In this document: positions 1-9,027 of the stretch, piece by piece
Numbering within the stretch: the stretch's first letter is position 1
Layout: each line of letters opens with the position of its first letter
The notes under the pieces: model-generated
The model's input: the letters and a program-made list of their open reading frames with translations, nothing else
What the model was told of the DNA's origin: nothing
Database searches by the model: none
NCBI RefSeq assembly: GCF_030915505.1
Contig: NZ_CP133265.1
Coordinates: 4,680,001 to 4,733,117 of the forward strand
DNA length: 53,117 bases
Source: Neobacillus sp. OS1-2
GTDB taxonomy: Bacteria > Bacillota > Bacilli > Bacillales > Cytobacillaceae
Reading direction: 5' to 3'
Position numbers and translations under genes: made by a program

Positions 1-668
<668 letters not shown>

Positions 669-780
669 TTAGCTCATTTGTTACGTTGGCTTAGTTTCAT
701 ATATATTGAAACTAAAAAATATTGTTTGTTGACGTTTTTGTTTGTTTAGTTTTCAAAGAACAATACTGAATTTTATAATA
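669..780 (-). other. 16S rRNA leader with boxA-like antitermination sequence
   Basis: This is the transcribed spacer between the rRNA promoters and mature 16S. On the minus strand it carries TGTTCTTTGAAAACTAAAC near 745-763, the usual Bacillus boxA-type sequence for NusB/S10-dependent rRNA antitermination, followed by an AT-rich stretch that would be removed during 16S processing. No protein gene is visible. Confidence 0.7.
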
Positions 781-809
781 TTCTGTCTACTAATCTAGCG
801 ACATTTATT

Positions 810-838
810 ATAGTAACATAATATTTTTTCGATGTCAA
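810..838 (-). promoter_or_regulatory. rRNA operon promoter P2
   Basis: On the minus strand TTGACA (838-833) is followed after 17 bases by TACTAT (815-810). A perfect TATAAT begins three bases further downstream (20-base gap), so the exact -10 is uncertain. The position, directly upstream of the boxA-containing leader, fits the proximal member of a tandem rRNA promoter pair. Confidence 0.75.
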
Positions 839-894
839 CTATTGTTTAATTGTTTTAGTGAACTAAAACTAATATCTCAACAGCGACATTAACT

Positions 895-923
895 ATCATA
901 CTACCTTTTTATTCGTTCGTCAA
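895..923 (-). promoter_or_regulatory. rRNA operon promoter P1
   Basis: On the minus strand TTGACG (923-918) is separated by exactly 17 bases from TATGAT (900-895). It lies about 85 bases upstream of P2, the tandem arrangement usual for Bacillus rRNA operons. The rest of 669-1075 holds only these promoters, the leader and AT-rich sequence. Confidence 0.7.
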
Positions 924-1075
924 TCATGTAATTTAAAATTTTTATAAGCATTATAAATCTACCTTCCTTACCTTTGCTAAGTGTCACAAACATTTCGCTG
1001 GTCAATCTCTTTTTTTCCTTATACACTCTACATGGATACATGACTTTTCAACTATCAATGGAACAATCGAGGTGC

Positions 1076-1903
1076 ATGAAAGTGAAACAAACTGTGATAC
1101 AAACTATTGCAGTAACTTTTTTTTCTATCGTTATGGCTTACGCACTCAATACCTTTCTTATTCCGCATCAAGTATTAACCGGAGGAATTGCCGGGGTAGC
1201 GATCATCTTACATAATTATTTACCTATAAATACCGGTTGGATCATCCTTGCTATTAATCTTCCATTATTTATCGTGGGTTATTATTATTTAGGGAAAAAA
1301 TTTATGTTTTTAACCGTTTATTCTGTGATCCTCCTCTCCATTTCAATGAAGATTATTCCTGTCAACGCCTTTAACGATGACATTTTGCTATCAAGTGTGT
1401 TTGGCGGTGTCCTATTCGGATTGAGTGTTGGGGCAAATATCCGTGTGGGTGCATCAGCCGGAGGAGTGGATATTATTAGTTTAATTTTAGCCAAGAAAAA
1501 GGATATGTCTGTTGGCTTTATAATCACTTGCTTAAATTATTCAATTGTCCTAGTTTCCGCTCTTGTATTTGGGGTTGATAAGACACTTTATACTCTTTTT
1601 GCGATATTTGCTTCCGGAAAGGCCGTTGATACGGTTCATACGAACCACATGAAGTTAACAGTAACCATCGTGACAGAAAAATGGAGGGAAGTAAGTGAAG
1701 CCTTACTTCAATTGCATCCGCGTGGAATTACGATGACCGATGCCGAGGGGGTTTATTCCCATCACCCCAAAAAAGTTTTAACAACCGTTATAACAAAATA
1801 TGAATTAGCGGAAACGAAAGAAACGATTAAGAAACATGACTCCGCGGCATTTGTCCATATTACAAGGGCAATAGAAGTGATGGGTAAATTTCGGAGAGAT
1901 TAA
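1076..1903 (+). CDS. YitT family membrane protein with C-terminal DUF2179 domain
   Basis: 275-residue polytopic membrane protein. The N-terminal two thirds hold hydrophobic helices with the YitT family patterns NTFLIPHQVLTGGIAGVAI and GASAGGVDIISLILAKK. The last 80 or so residues are the cytoplasmic DUF2179 domain (KLTVTIVTEKW through FVHITRAIEVMGKF). The molecular function of the family is unproven. The start at 1076 is chosen because a GAGGTG ribosome site lies just upstream and homology begins there; an in-frame ATG at 974 would add 34 residues unlike the family. It is one of four YitT genes in this window. A 44-codon gene and a shared terminator follow. Confidence 0.88.
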   Translation: MKVKQTVIQTIAVTFFSIVMAYALNTFLIPHQVLTGGIAGVAIILHNYLPINTGWIILAINLPLFIVGYYYLGKKFMFLTVYSVILLSISMKIIPVNAFNDDILLSSVFGGVLFGLSVGANIRVGASAGGVDIISLILAKKKDMSVGFIITCLNYSIVLVSALVFGVDKTLYTLFAIFASGKAVDTVHTNHMKLTVTIVTEKWREVSEALLQLHPRGITMTDAEGVYSHHPKKVLTTVITKYELAETKETIKKHDSAAFVHITRAIEVMGKFRRD

Positions 1904-1973
1904 AAGGTTTAGAACATTTTTTTCTAGGAAAAGCTACTGTAGTAAAACATTTTTGAAAGGAGTTGCTGCTACA

Positions 1974-2108
1974 GTGAGCATGTATTCACGGAAAAAAGAA
2001 GAGGATGATTTTGTTACTCCTTTGGAACAAGAGCAGGTAGATAATTCTAGTCAAAATGACAAAATAGCAGAGTTCGATGAATATGGGACTGCCCTAAACG
2101 ATATTTAA
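1974..2108 (+). CDS. small acidic hypothetical protein (44 aa)
   Basis: Short gene starting at GTG with AAAGGAG (1956-1962) 11 bases upstream; an ATG two codons later has poorer spacing. The product is hydrophilic and acidic (KKEEDDF near the start, EFDEYGTALNDI at the end), with no membrane segment and no recognised domain. It sits between the YitT gene and a strong terminator, so it is probably co-transcribed with that gene. Support is the ribosome site, plausible codon use and position; I recognise no family. Confidence 0.55.
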   Translation: MSMYSRKKEEDDFVTPLEQEQVDNSSQNDKIAEFDEYGTALNDI

Positions 2109-2118
2109 TAACCAAAAA

Positions 2119-2166
2119 AACAGATTGCCATATGAGAATCCCCTCAAATGGCAATCTGTTTTTTTT
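2119..2166. terminator. bidirectional Rho-independent terminator
   Basis: Inverted repeat AACAGATTGCCAT / ATGGCAATCTGTT with a 16-base loop, flanked by an A-run on the left and a T-run on the right. It can therefore end both the rightward YitT unit and the leftward methyltransferase gene, whose stop codon lies inside the T-run. Confidence 0.88.
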
Positions 2167-2935
2167 ACCGTTTGATTGCTTTTAAAACAACAGCCTCTCC
2201 TTGAAAAGAATTCACTTGATCCGCCTCGAAAACAACTCTAAATTTATTTTTGATTTTCTCAGATGCACCTTTCATATATTCCGCTAATTTTTCCTTTTCG
2301 TCTTGTGATAGATTCATCCGATTACACCATGGATCAAAATGGAAGGTCTTTTCGAAACGATGCCATTCAAAAATTTCAAAACCGGCTAGTTCTAGCATGC
2401 GAAGCCACTCACTTTTCTTCCAGGCGCGGAAATGACTATAATCCCGCCATTTTTCGATTGTATTATAAAATTGATCGAAATGATCTTCTTCTGGAACGAC
2501 ATTATCGTCGAGTAAAAATTGACCATCGGGTTTAAGAACACGATGTACTTCTTCAATGAACCTTTCTACATTAGGAAAATGATGCGGGGCAATCCTGCAG
2601 GTTACCATATCAAATGCTTCATTAGAAAATGGGAGATTCTCCGCATCACCATGAACAAACTCAACATTTTGATGCCCGTTCCCTTTAATAAACTTTTCCG
2701 CAACAGCTAAAATTTCAGGTGTTAAATCAACAGCGGTTACCTTTTTTACATACGGTGCAAAGGCATTTGCAGTATGACCGCCACCGGTTGCAATATCCAG
2801 CAGCTTTTCTTCCCCATTAATCGAGGCCATTTCCAAGAGCTTCCCCAAGTCTTTTCCATCTTTATGAATGGTACTGGTTACATATGAATCAGCACTTTTT
2901 CCGAATTGCTTTTGTACATTCTTTTTAAAATCCAT
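2165..2935 (-). CDS. class I SAM-dependent methyltransferase (YcgJ-like)
   Basis: 256 residues with a Rossmann-type Methyltransf_11 domain. Motif I is LLDIATGGGHTANAFAPY (about residues 45-62), the acidic end of strand 2 is VTAVDLTPE, motif II is HGDAENLPF, and CRIAPHHFPNVERFIEEVHR precedes the usual LKPDGQFLL strand. The overall layout closely resembles B. subtilis YcgJ. The substrate is unknown; the UbiE-like fold suggests a small molecule. The ATG at 2935 has GGGGGG five to six bases upstream. Single gene ending at the bidirectional terminator. Confidence 0.85.
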   Translation of the reverse strand: MDFKKNVQKQFGKSADSYVTSTIHKDGKDLGKLLEMASINGEEKLLDIATGGGHTANAFAPYVKKVTAVDLTPEILAVAEKFIKGNGHQNVEFVHGDAENLPFSNEAFDMVTCRIAPHHFPNVERFIEEVHRVLKPDGQFLLDDNVVPEEDHFDQFYNTIEKWRDYSHFRAWKKSEWLRMLELAGFEIFEWHRFEKTFHFDPWCNRMNLSQDEKEKLAEYMKGASEKIKNKFRVVFEADQVNSFQGEAVVLKAIKR

Positions 2936-3043
2936 GTTTCATCCCCCCGAAATTCCTTTATACCATCATTGTATTGCACTATGGTTATAAAGAAAATGAC
3001 AGGTAATTTATGAATTTCAATAAGAAAAAGTTATTGAGTCAGT

Positions 3044-3796
3044 TTATTTAACTTCAAGCACGATCGGGCAATGGTCACTGCCCATTACATTGCAATGAAT
3101 ATCAGCAGATAGTAGGTTCTCACGTAATGCTTCAGACACGATAAAATAATCAATCCGCCAGCCGATATTCCGTTCACGGACCTTCATCATATAAGACCAC
3201 CATGTATAGGCACCCTCTTGATTTGGATATAAGTGGCGATAGCTATCCACAAATCCCGCTGAAAGTAAGTCTGTCATCTTTCCCCGTTCCTCATCTGTAA
3301 ATCCAGAGTTCCCCACATTGGTTTTTGCATTCCTTAGGTCTATCTCTTGATGGGCAACATTTAAATCCCCGCAAAAAATGACAGGCTTTAGTTTATCTAA
3401 TTCCTGCAAGTGTTCCAGAATTCGATTCTCCCATTCAAGTCGATAACCGATTCTAGCTAAATCTCTTTGTGAATTAGGGGTATAGACATTCACCAAAAAA
3501 AACTGGTCATACTCTAAGGTAAGAATTCGGCCTTCCTCTTCACTCTCATCGGTTCCTAGCCCATATCGAACAGAAAGCGGCTCCTTCTTGGTAAATACAG
3601 CCGTACCGGAGTAGCCCTTCTTTATCGCATAGTTCCAGTATTGGTGATATCCATCAAGCTCAAGACTAATTTGACCCTCTTGCAATTTTGTTTCCTGCAC
3701 ACAGAAGATATCTGCGTCAACATCCTGAAAATAATCTAAGAATCCTTTTTTCACACAAGCCCTAAGGCCATTTACATTCCAAGAAACTAGTTTCAT
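3044..3796 (-). CDS. exoA: exodeoxyribonuclease III / AP endonuclease
   Basis: 250 residues, the normal length for bacterial ExoA/XthA. It cleaves at abasic sites and removes 3' blocking groups in base-excision repair. Signature segments are all present: MKLVSWNVNGLRA at the N terminus (metal/active-site Asn), VQETKLQEG (metal-binding Glu), CGDLNVAHQEIDL (catalytic Asp-Asn), WRIDYFIVS, and the C-terminal GSDHCPIVLEV with the catalytic Asp-His. The ATG at 3796 is preceded by GGGGGAAGG. Flanked by short spacers; probably its own transcription unit. Confidence 0.96.
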   Translation of the reverse strand: MKLVSWNVNGLRACVKKGFLDYFQDVDADIFCVQETKLQEGQISLELDGYHQYWNYAIKKGYSGTAVFTKKEPLSVRYGLGTDESEEEGRILTLEYDQFFLVNVYTPNSQRDLARIGYRLEWENRILEHLQELDKLKPVIFCGDLNVAHQEIDLRNAKTNVGNSGFTDEERGKMTDLLSAGFVDSYRHLYPNQEGAYTWWSYMMKVRERNIGWRIDYFIVSEALRENLLSADIHCNVMGSDHCPIVLEVK

Positions 3797-3852
3797 TTTA
3801 CTGCCTTCCCCCTTGCTCGTTACTATTTTTATATGTATGGATAGGAGACATT

Positions 3853-4710
3853 TTACCAGTTTGGAACTATAAGGGGAAGTAATCCGTTTAAATCATAAAA
3901 AAAGACAGCCTTAACTGCCTTTTTCTCATGGAACCAGTTGTTTTCAATCAATTTTTCAGCAAATAGCTTTGAAACCGGGACAATTTTAATCTTTCGTTTT
4001 TGAAATTCATCCATTGATTGAAAAATGCCTACCGAACAAACCTTTCCAGTTACTCCTACATGACCAATGGCAATTCCTTGACCCATAAATTCTGCTATCC
4101 TTGCTAGTCTGGACATTTGTTTTCTGGTATATGCTGAGGAAGCGATGTCGACTAAAAATACATCTCTTTTTAACAATGGGACTCCCATTTCCAATGCTAA
4201 TTCAGGGAATTTACTTTCCGGACTTGTCCCACTATCAACGATATAAAGTCCCCTTTCCTTAGCCACCTCTACGATCACCCTGACGATTTTTTCATCATCA
4301 ACTGCACGTGAGCCCATGTGATTATTAAGACCAACAGCATAGGGAACACTTTTAATTGCCTCTTCTACTCGTTTCCTTACTTCTTTTGGAGGGAGATCAA
4401 CAGTTATCGGCTTGGGCCCAAGCCATGACTTTTTGCCTTTTTTCGGTTCCATTGGTAAATGTATCATGACTTCGAAACCATTTTGATGTGCCCATTCAGC
4501 ATGTGCTTTGGAATTCTGCGTAAAAGGCATAACTGCGGCTGTGATCGGAATATTTCCTTCTAAAAAATCCCGCACTCCTCCAGTACCGCCGCCAAAATCA
4601 TCGATGATAATAGCGGCCTTCAGTTCTTTGGTTTCCTTTTTATCCTCCGCGGCATTTGTTTGGAGTGGTAAAAATAAAAATGTGGAAAGTACTAGGGCAA
4701 ACTTTTTCAT
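3853..4710 (-). CDS. secreted divergent polysaccharide deacetylase family protein (YibQ/DUF610)
   Basis: About 285 residues with a cleavable signal peptide (MKKFALVLSTFLFLPL, then TNAAE). The domain contains AIIIDDFGGGTGG, ITAAVMPF, HLPMEP, LNNHMGSRA, YIVDSGTSPES and GIAIGHVGVTGK, the degenerate NodB-like motifs of the divergent polysaccharide deacetylase family. It should act outside the membrane on the cell envelope, but its substrate is not established. The start at 4710 follows GGAGG with good spacing; the ATG four codons upstream overlaps that ribosome site and is rejected. Confidence 0.85.
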   Translation of the reverse strand: MKKFALVLSTFLFLPLQTNAAEDKKETKELKAAIIIDDFGGGTGGVRDFLEGNIPITAAVMPFTQNSKAHAEWAHQNGFEVMIHLPMEPKKGKKSWLGPKPITVDLPPKEVRKRVEEAIKSVPYAVGLNNHMGSRAVDDEKIVRVIVEVAKERGLYIVDSGTSPESKFPELALEMGVPLLKRDVFLVDIASSAYTRKQMSRLARIAEFMGQGIAIGHVGVTGKVCSVGIFQSMDEFQKRKIKIVPVSKLFAEKLIENNWFHEKKAVKAVFFYDLNGLLPLIVPNW

Positions 4711-4775
4711 ATTTACCTCCAATAGTAAAGTGTGAAATTAACTTGCCCGTATTCATTTAGTTTGATTCTACACAA

Positions 4776-4802
4776 AGGGAGAGCTATTCATTAGCTCTCC
4801 CT
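4776..4802 (-). terminator. hairpin downstream of ppiB
   Basis: Perfect inverted repeat AGGGAGAGCT / AGCTCTCCCT with a 7-base loop lying just beyond the ppiB stop codon. The U-tract is short on both strands (CCCTTTGTG leftward, GATTTT rightward), so termination may be inefficient. Confidence 0.6.
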
Positions 4803-4809
4803 GATTTTA

Positions 4810-5250
4810 CTATTCTTCGTCAAATACCTTAACTTCGACCATTTTGTCGCCATTTCTCATTGCTTTTGCTGCTTCAAGTCCGGAAGTAACCTGACCAAAG
4901 ACGGTATGAACACCGTTTAGGTGCGGCTGTGATTCGTGCACGATAAAGAACTGGCTTCCACCTGTGTCTTTACCCGCATGTGCCATTGATAATGCACCAG
5001 GGATATGTTTGTGTGGGTTCCCTTCCGTCTCACATTTGATTGTGTACCCAGGTCCACCAGTTCCACGGCCTTCAGGGCAGCCCCCTTGGCTTACAAAACC
5101 AGGAATAACACGGTGGAAGGTTAATCCATCGTAGAAACCTTTTTTAATCAATGTTTCAAAATTCTCTACAGTTCCCGGTGCTTCATTTGGAAATAAATCA
5201 AACTCAATTTTCTCGCCGTTCTCCATTAATATGTATCCTTTTTTGGTCAC
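4810..5250 (-). CDS. ppiB: cyclophilin-type peptidyl-prolyl cis-trans isomerase B
   Basis: 146-residue cytoplasmic cyclophilin that isomerises X-Pro bonds during folding. Active-site segments are [28 protein letters not shown] and [12 protein letters not shown], in the usual order, and the length fits B. subtilis PpiB. I place the start at GTG 5250 because AAAGGAG lies nine bases upstream and cyclophilin homology begins with [10 protein letters not shown]. The upstream ATG at 5292 would add 14 unrelated residues. Single gene; the divergent RNA candidate at 5380 shares its upstream region. Confidence 0.95.
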   Translation of the reverse strand: MTKKGYILMENGEKIEFDLFPNEAPGTVENFETLIKKGFYDGLTFHRVIPGFVSQGGCPEGRGTGGPGYTIKCETEGNPHKHIPGALSMAHAGKDTGGSQFFIVHESQPHLNGVHTVFGQVTSGLEAAKAMRNGDKMVEVKVFDEE

Positions 5251-5364
5251 TTGAAAACACTCCTTTATGTAAAAATCATTTTTATCATACACTTTTCTCT
5301 AAAGAAAAGAAAGTTTAGACACCTCAAAAACTTCCTTTAACGAATCATATTCCCCGTATCATTG

Positions 5365-5373
5365 TGATATAAT
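5365..5373 (+). promoter_or_regulatory. extended -10 promoter for RNA candidate
   Basis: TGATATAAT is a perfect -10 with the TGn extension. No good -35 is present at 16-18 bases (TCATAT at best), as is common for extended -10 promoters. A start about seven bases downstream would fall at 5380, exactly where a 10-bp stem begins. Confidence 0.55.
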
Positions 5374-5379
5374 AGAGAT

Positions 5380-5495
5380 ACCCCTTCCGCACATTCGCTT
5401 GTTGCGGGACACTTAACCACTGTACGGACGGAAGGGGTCCTCTGGTGTCACTTTTGTGGCATCACGGAAGCCGGGGCAATTGCCCCGGCTTTTTG
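5380..5495 (+). ncRNA. candidate small regulatory RNA, about 115 nt
   Basis: Starting seven bases after the extended -10, the predicted transcript opens with ACCCCTTCCG (5380-5389). This pairs perfectly with CGGAAGGGGT (5429-5438) and encloses a 39-base apical region with a small CGC/GCG hairpin. A second hairpin, TGTCAC/GTGGCA with a TTTT loop, follows near 5446-5461. The end is AAGCCGGGGCAATTGCCCCGGCTT followed by T's, a terminator active only rightward. No reading frame with a ribosome site lies inside. It is antisense to the 3' end of the frameshifted CBO0543 gene. I do not recognise the family; a known Bacillus sRNA is possible. Confidence 0.5.
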
Positions 5496-5939
5496 GTTTA
5501 ACTATTTTGCTTCCCCCCCTGTCAAAAAACAGTGTAATAATGGTTAAGAACAGCAAATACCCAAAAAATGTATACATATGATGCCAGCTATCAGCATGGA
5601 CAAACAACCCCAATACTTCTGATAATTTTTCAAAAATCGGCATCAACAAGCTGGCAAAAAGAATGATTCCCCCTTCCCCCATTTATTTACCTGCGAAATA
5701 GCGCGTAAAAAGACCAGCACGAGTATCGGAAGGCCTATTAAGGTAAACGAAATATTAATCGAGAATATCTCAGGAAATGGCCTCTTCGGGAACTGGTAGA
5801 GTTCTTTACCGACAAAGTATAGATCTAAATAGGTTCCAAGCAAGGAAGCAAGCACGATACTTGCAAGATACTTAAAAGGTAATCGCTTTTTTTGCCAGGG
5901 TTGCAAGCTCGAGCCGTTCAAGTGTTTTACAGTATTCAT
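5413..5939 (-). pseudogene. CBO0543 family membrane protein, frameshifted
   Basis: Two overlapping frames together rebuild one membrane protein of the CBO0543 type. The first (from ATG 5939, GGGGAG seven bases upstream) gives TYLDLYFVGKELYQFPKRPF and two helices and ends in NKWGKGE. The second continues GGIILFASLLMPIFEKL and HADSWHHMYTFFGYLLFL. The break lies in a run of five G's (plus strand C5 at 5669-5673); one more G would give an uninterrupted product of about 175 residues, the family length. The last 30 or so codons run over the RNA terminator and look non-native. The start overlaps the DUF2515 gene by 68 bases. It could be a sequencing indel or a real mutation. Confidence 0.7.
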
Positions 5940-6978
5940 ATTTTATCTCCCCATCAATCATTTCATCTTCTTCTGTTAAATAATCGACAACTTGCCAATC
6001 TTCAAACCAATCCCCTTTTTCCGCTACATCCTGGCTGACATTTTTCCAGGCATTTTCGAGGGTTGGACTATAAATCTTTCGTGCTCCTTTCCTAAGCTGG
6101 CAGGTTTTTAAGCGAAGCTGATAGGGAAAGCCAGGCATTCCTTCATTAACACTATTGAAGATATTCGGCCAGTAATCCTTTCTCGACCCCGTATGCGGCG
6201 TGCTTTTCGCCCACTCAAGCACCTGTTTGTGTATTTCCTTGTTTTTAAAAAGAATCGTATACAGTCGTTTTCCCAGTAAAATCCGCTCATGGAGTGATTC
6301 AAACTGGTGGAGTGTTTGTCCGCTAAGCTGGTTTTTCCCATATGGAAAAAGGATATGGTTAAAAGAAAGCCAGTCTTGGAGCATAAACTCAAATTTGTTT
6401 ATGACCTCTTTTTGGTACTGTGGATTTTGTACTACTCGATTTTCGAGGTAGCTCTGTTCATTGATGACCATCGCAATGGTATGGATATAAGTGTCTTGAT
6501 TTTGCCAAAACTGCTGCCAAATCGTTTCCATAAAGGTTGAAATATTTAAAGCAGTAAATAAGTGAAACAGTGGTTTTCGTTGCCGGATACTTTCCTCATA
6601 AAGCAAAAATTGCGGATAAACGTCTTGAAAAATAAGCCAGTTGCCACGCTCCAAAAAATGAAAAAATAAATTCCGATCTTTTTTTGTCATTAGTCTTGTA
6701 AGAAATTCGCCCTTTAAATCAGTCATATTCCAGCCGCCGTTTCTTGATACCATATGCCCGAGAAAGGCCCATTGAATTTCCGAATGATGGAGGTAAAAGT
6801 CAAGATATGCCTTAGTTCTTGTTACATTGTTAAGATTATGTTCCCTTGTTTTGCTTCTAACCCTCTCAAGCAGCATTTCTTCACCTTTTGTTAATTGGAT
6901 GGCTGATGGAGACTTTTTACTTTTTTTCTTTAGTTCTTCCGTTATACTTTGGAGTGGCGTTTTCACTCGATTTCGCAT
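5872..6978 (-). CDS. DUF2515 family protein (YppC-like)
   Basis: 368 residues, soluble and rich in aromatic residues, matching the length and pattern of the DUF2515 proteins of Bacillus (YppC type), for example LDFYLHHSEIQWAFLGHMVS, NGGWNMTDLKGEFL and LFHLFTALNISTF. Function is unknown; family members are confined largely to spore-forming Bacilli. The start is weakly supported: GGGAGG lies 18 bases upstream of ATG 6978, further than usual. Its 3' end overlaps the downstream CBO0543 gene, so the two are probably one transcript. Divergent from the cyclase gene. Confidence 0.8.
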   Translation of the reverse strand: MRNRVKTPLQSITEELKKKSKKSPSAIQLTKGEEMLLERVRSKTREHNLNNVTRTKAYLDFYLHHSEIQWAFLGHMVSRNGGWNMTDLKGEFLTRLMTKKDRNLFFHFLERGNWLIFQDVYPQFLLYEESIRQRKPLFHLFTALNISTFMETIWQQFWQNQDTYIHTIAMVINEQSYLENRVVQNPQYQKEVINKFEFMLQDWLSFNHILFPYGKNQLSGQTLHQFESLHERILLGKRLYTILFKNKEIHKQVLEWAKSTPHTGSRKDYWPNIFNSVNEGMPGFPYQLRLKTCQLRKGARKIYSPTLENAWKNVSQDVAEKGDWFEDWQVVDYLTEEDEMIDGEIKYEYCKTLERLELATLAKKAITF

Positions 6979-7068
6979 AAAAAAAATGGCACATTACCTC
7001 CCTTATGAATTCTCCTGCCCTAATGAGAATATGTATAGATGAGAATAGTTTATGGGAGAGGAATGAAT

Positions 7069-8943
7069 GTGAATATGACTGCTGTGAAGGCTGGCATCGA
7101 TTGGATCATAGGAATGCTTCGAAAAGATCAATCTCCCGACGGCTCATGGGACTATCCATTTGAAACAGGAATATCCACAGATGCTTATATGATCATTTTA
7201 TTACGGACATTGGAAATAAATGATGAGGAATTAATTCAAGGACTGACGAAGAGGATTTTAAGCAGACAAGGGCAAAATGGTGCTTGGAAACTTTTTTATG
7301 ATGAGGGCACCGGGAACCTGGCGGCAACAGTTGAGGCCTATTATGCGTTGTTATATTCGGGTTACTATCAGAAAGAAGATACCCCCATGCGGGCTGCAAA
7401 AAAATTTATCTTAGCAAATGGCGGTTTAGAGGAAGTTGGCATGTATACAAAGGTGATGCTTTCTTTAACCGGACAGTATAAATGGCCCTCTACTTCTCCG
7501 CTGCCTATTGAAGTGGTTCTCCTGCCATTACATTTTCCAATAAACTTTTATTCATTTTCAGTATTTGGCAGGGCCAATCTTGCCCCCATTATGATCATTG
7601 CCGATAAAAAATTTACGATGAAAACGGATCGCAGTCCGGACCTGTCACATTTACACTTACATCGGAATGATGTTGATCAATGGTCACGTTCCGACGAATA
7701 CCGTTCGTTGTTTTCTTTTATCGAAGACGGGGTTACAAATTTACTAGGAATACCAGAACAGCTCCATAAGTTAGCCATTGATCGGGCCAAAAAGTATATG
7801 CTAGACCGGATTGAACCGGACGGAACATTCTATAGCTATTACAGCTGTACCTTTTTAATGATTTTTGCGCTATTATCGCTCGGATATGAAAAAACGGATC
7901 CCGTTATAACAAGAGCTATAGAAGGGATAAAGTCGATGAAATGTGAAATTAAGGACTTACCCCATATGCAATATACAACAGCCAACCTGTGGAACACGGC
8001 GTTAATCGGCTTTGGTTTGCAAACAGCTGGGGTGGCACCTAATGATCCGATGGTTGTCAAGGCGAATCGCTACCTGCTCGAACGGCAGCATCATAAGTTT
8101 GGAGACTGGGTGATTCATAATCCGAAAACGATGCCAGGCGGATGGGGTTTCTCTGCTGTGAATACGATTCTCCCGGATGTGGATGACACGACCGCTGCGT
8201 TGAGATCTATATCGAGGATCGCGCCCTCTGAATTGCAAGCGTGGGAGCGCGCGATCACATGGGTTCTGTCGATGCAAAATGATGATGGCGGCTGGCCTGC
8301 CTTTGAAAGAAAGGCAAATTCTAAATTATTGCAGTTTCTTCCAATTGAAAAAGCAGAGTTTTTATTAGCTGATCCTTCCTGTGCCGATTTAACTGGCCGA
8401 ACGCTCGAATTTTTCGGTCATTATACCAATTTATCGACTGAGCATACCGCCATAAAAAGAGGAATTCGTTGGCTTTTGAAAGATCAGGAAAAGGACGGCT
8501 CCTGGTACGGACGATGGGGAATCTGTTATCTTTACGGGACCTGGGCAGCCATCACGGGGCTGTCGGCCGTTGGTGTTGCGGCGGATCACTCCTCTATCCA
8601 AAAAGCTGTTGATTGGTTGAGGAGGATTCAAAACAACGATGGAGGCTGGGGGGAATCTTGCCATAGTGATAGTAAAAAATCGTATGCCCCTCTGAAGGCA
8701 AGCACATTAACACATACTGCCTGGGCCATTGATGCTCTGATTACCGTTTCAGAAAAACCGTTACCGGAGATTGAAAAGGGGATTAACTATTTAGCAGGAG
8801 CGCTTAAGAATGATGACTGGACGACTGATTATCCAAAGGGACAAGGGATGGCGGGTGGATTTTATATTCATTATCACGGCTATCGGTATATTTTCCCTTT
8901 GCTTGCTCTAGTACACTACCGTGAAAAATTTGAAACTAAATAA
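7069..8943 (+). CDS. sqhC: squalene-hopene / sporulenol cyclase family triterpene cyclase
   Basis: About 624 residues. The protein has the class II terpene cyclase fold with repeated QW motifs (QSPDGSWDYPF, QNDDGGWPAF, QEKDGSWYGRWG, QNNDGGWGESC). The catalytic acid motif is DVDDTT (DxDDT) near residue 370, preceded by PGGWGFS. B. subtilis SqhC, which cyclises a C35 tetraprenyl curcumene to sporulenol in spores, has the same architecture, so the same role is likely; squalene cyclisation is the alternative. The GTG at 7069 has GGGAGAGG at 7 bases; ATG 7063 (1 base) and 7075 (13 bases) are less well spaced. No hopanoid-modifying genes lie nearby. Confidence 0.92.
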   Translation: MNMTAVKAGIDWIIGMLRKDQSPDGSWDYPFETGISTDAYMIILLRTLEINDEELIQGLTKRILSRQGQNGAWKLFYDEGTGNLAATVEAYYALLYSGYYQKEDTPMRAAKKFILANGGLEEVGMYTKVMLSLTGQYKWPSTSPLPIEVVLLPLHFPINFYSFSVFGRANLAPIMIIADKKFTMKTDRSPDLSHLHLHRNDVDQWSRSDEYRSLFSFIEDGVTNLLGIPEQLHKLAIDRAKKYMLDRIEPDGTFYSYYSCTFLMIFALLSLGYEKTDPVITRAIEGIKSMKCEIKDLPHMQYTTANLWNTALIGFGLQTAGVAPNDPMVVKANRYLLERQHHKFGDWVIHNPKTMPGGWGFSAVNTILPDVDDTTAALRSISRIAPSELQAWERAITWVLSMQNDDGGWPAFERKANSKLLQFLPIEKAEFLLADPSCADLTGRTLEFFGHYTNLSTEHTAIKRGIRWLLKDQEKDGSWYGRWGICYLYGTWAAITGLSAVGVAADHSSIQKAVDWLRRIQNNDGGWGESCHSDSKKSYAPLKASTLTHTAWAIDALITVSEKPLPEIEKGINYLAGALKNDDWTTDYPKGQGMAGGFYIHYHGYRYIFPLLALVHYREKFETK

Positions 8944-9027
8944 ACATAAGTATGAAGGACTTATCTTTCTTAAAATCCCCCGGTTTGTCCTTCATCCTTC
9001 GCGATTATTTAGGAAATTGCTATTTCC

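Noticed and set aside
5669..5680. Programmed ribosomal frameshift in the CBO0543 gene
   Set aside because: No slippery heptamer followed by a stem at the right distance is evident, and the same kind of one-base loss occurs in two other genes.
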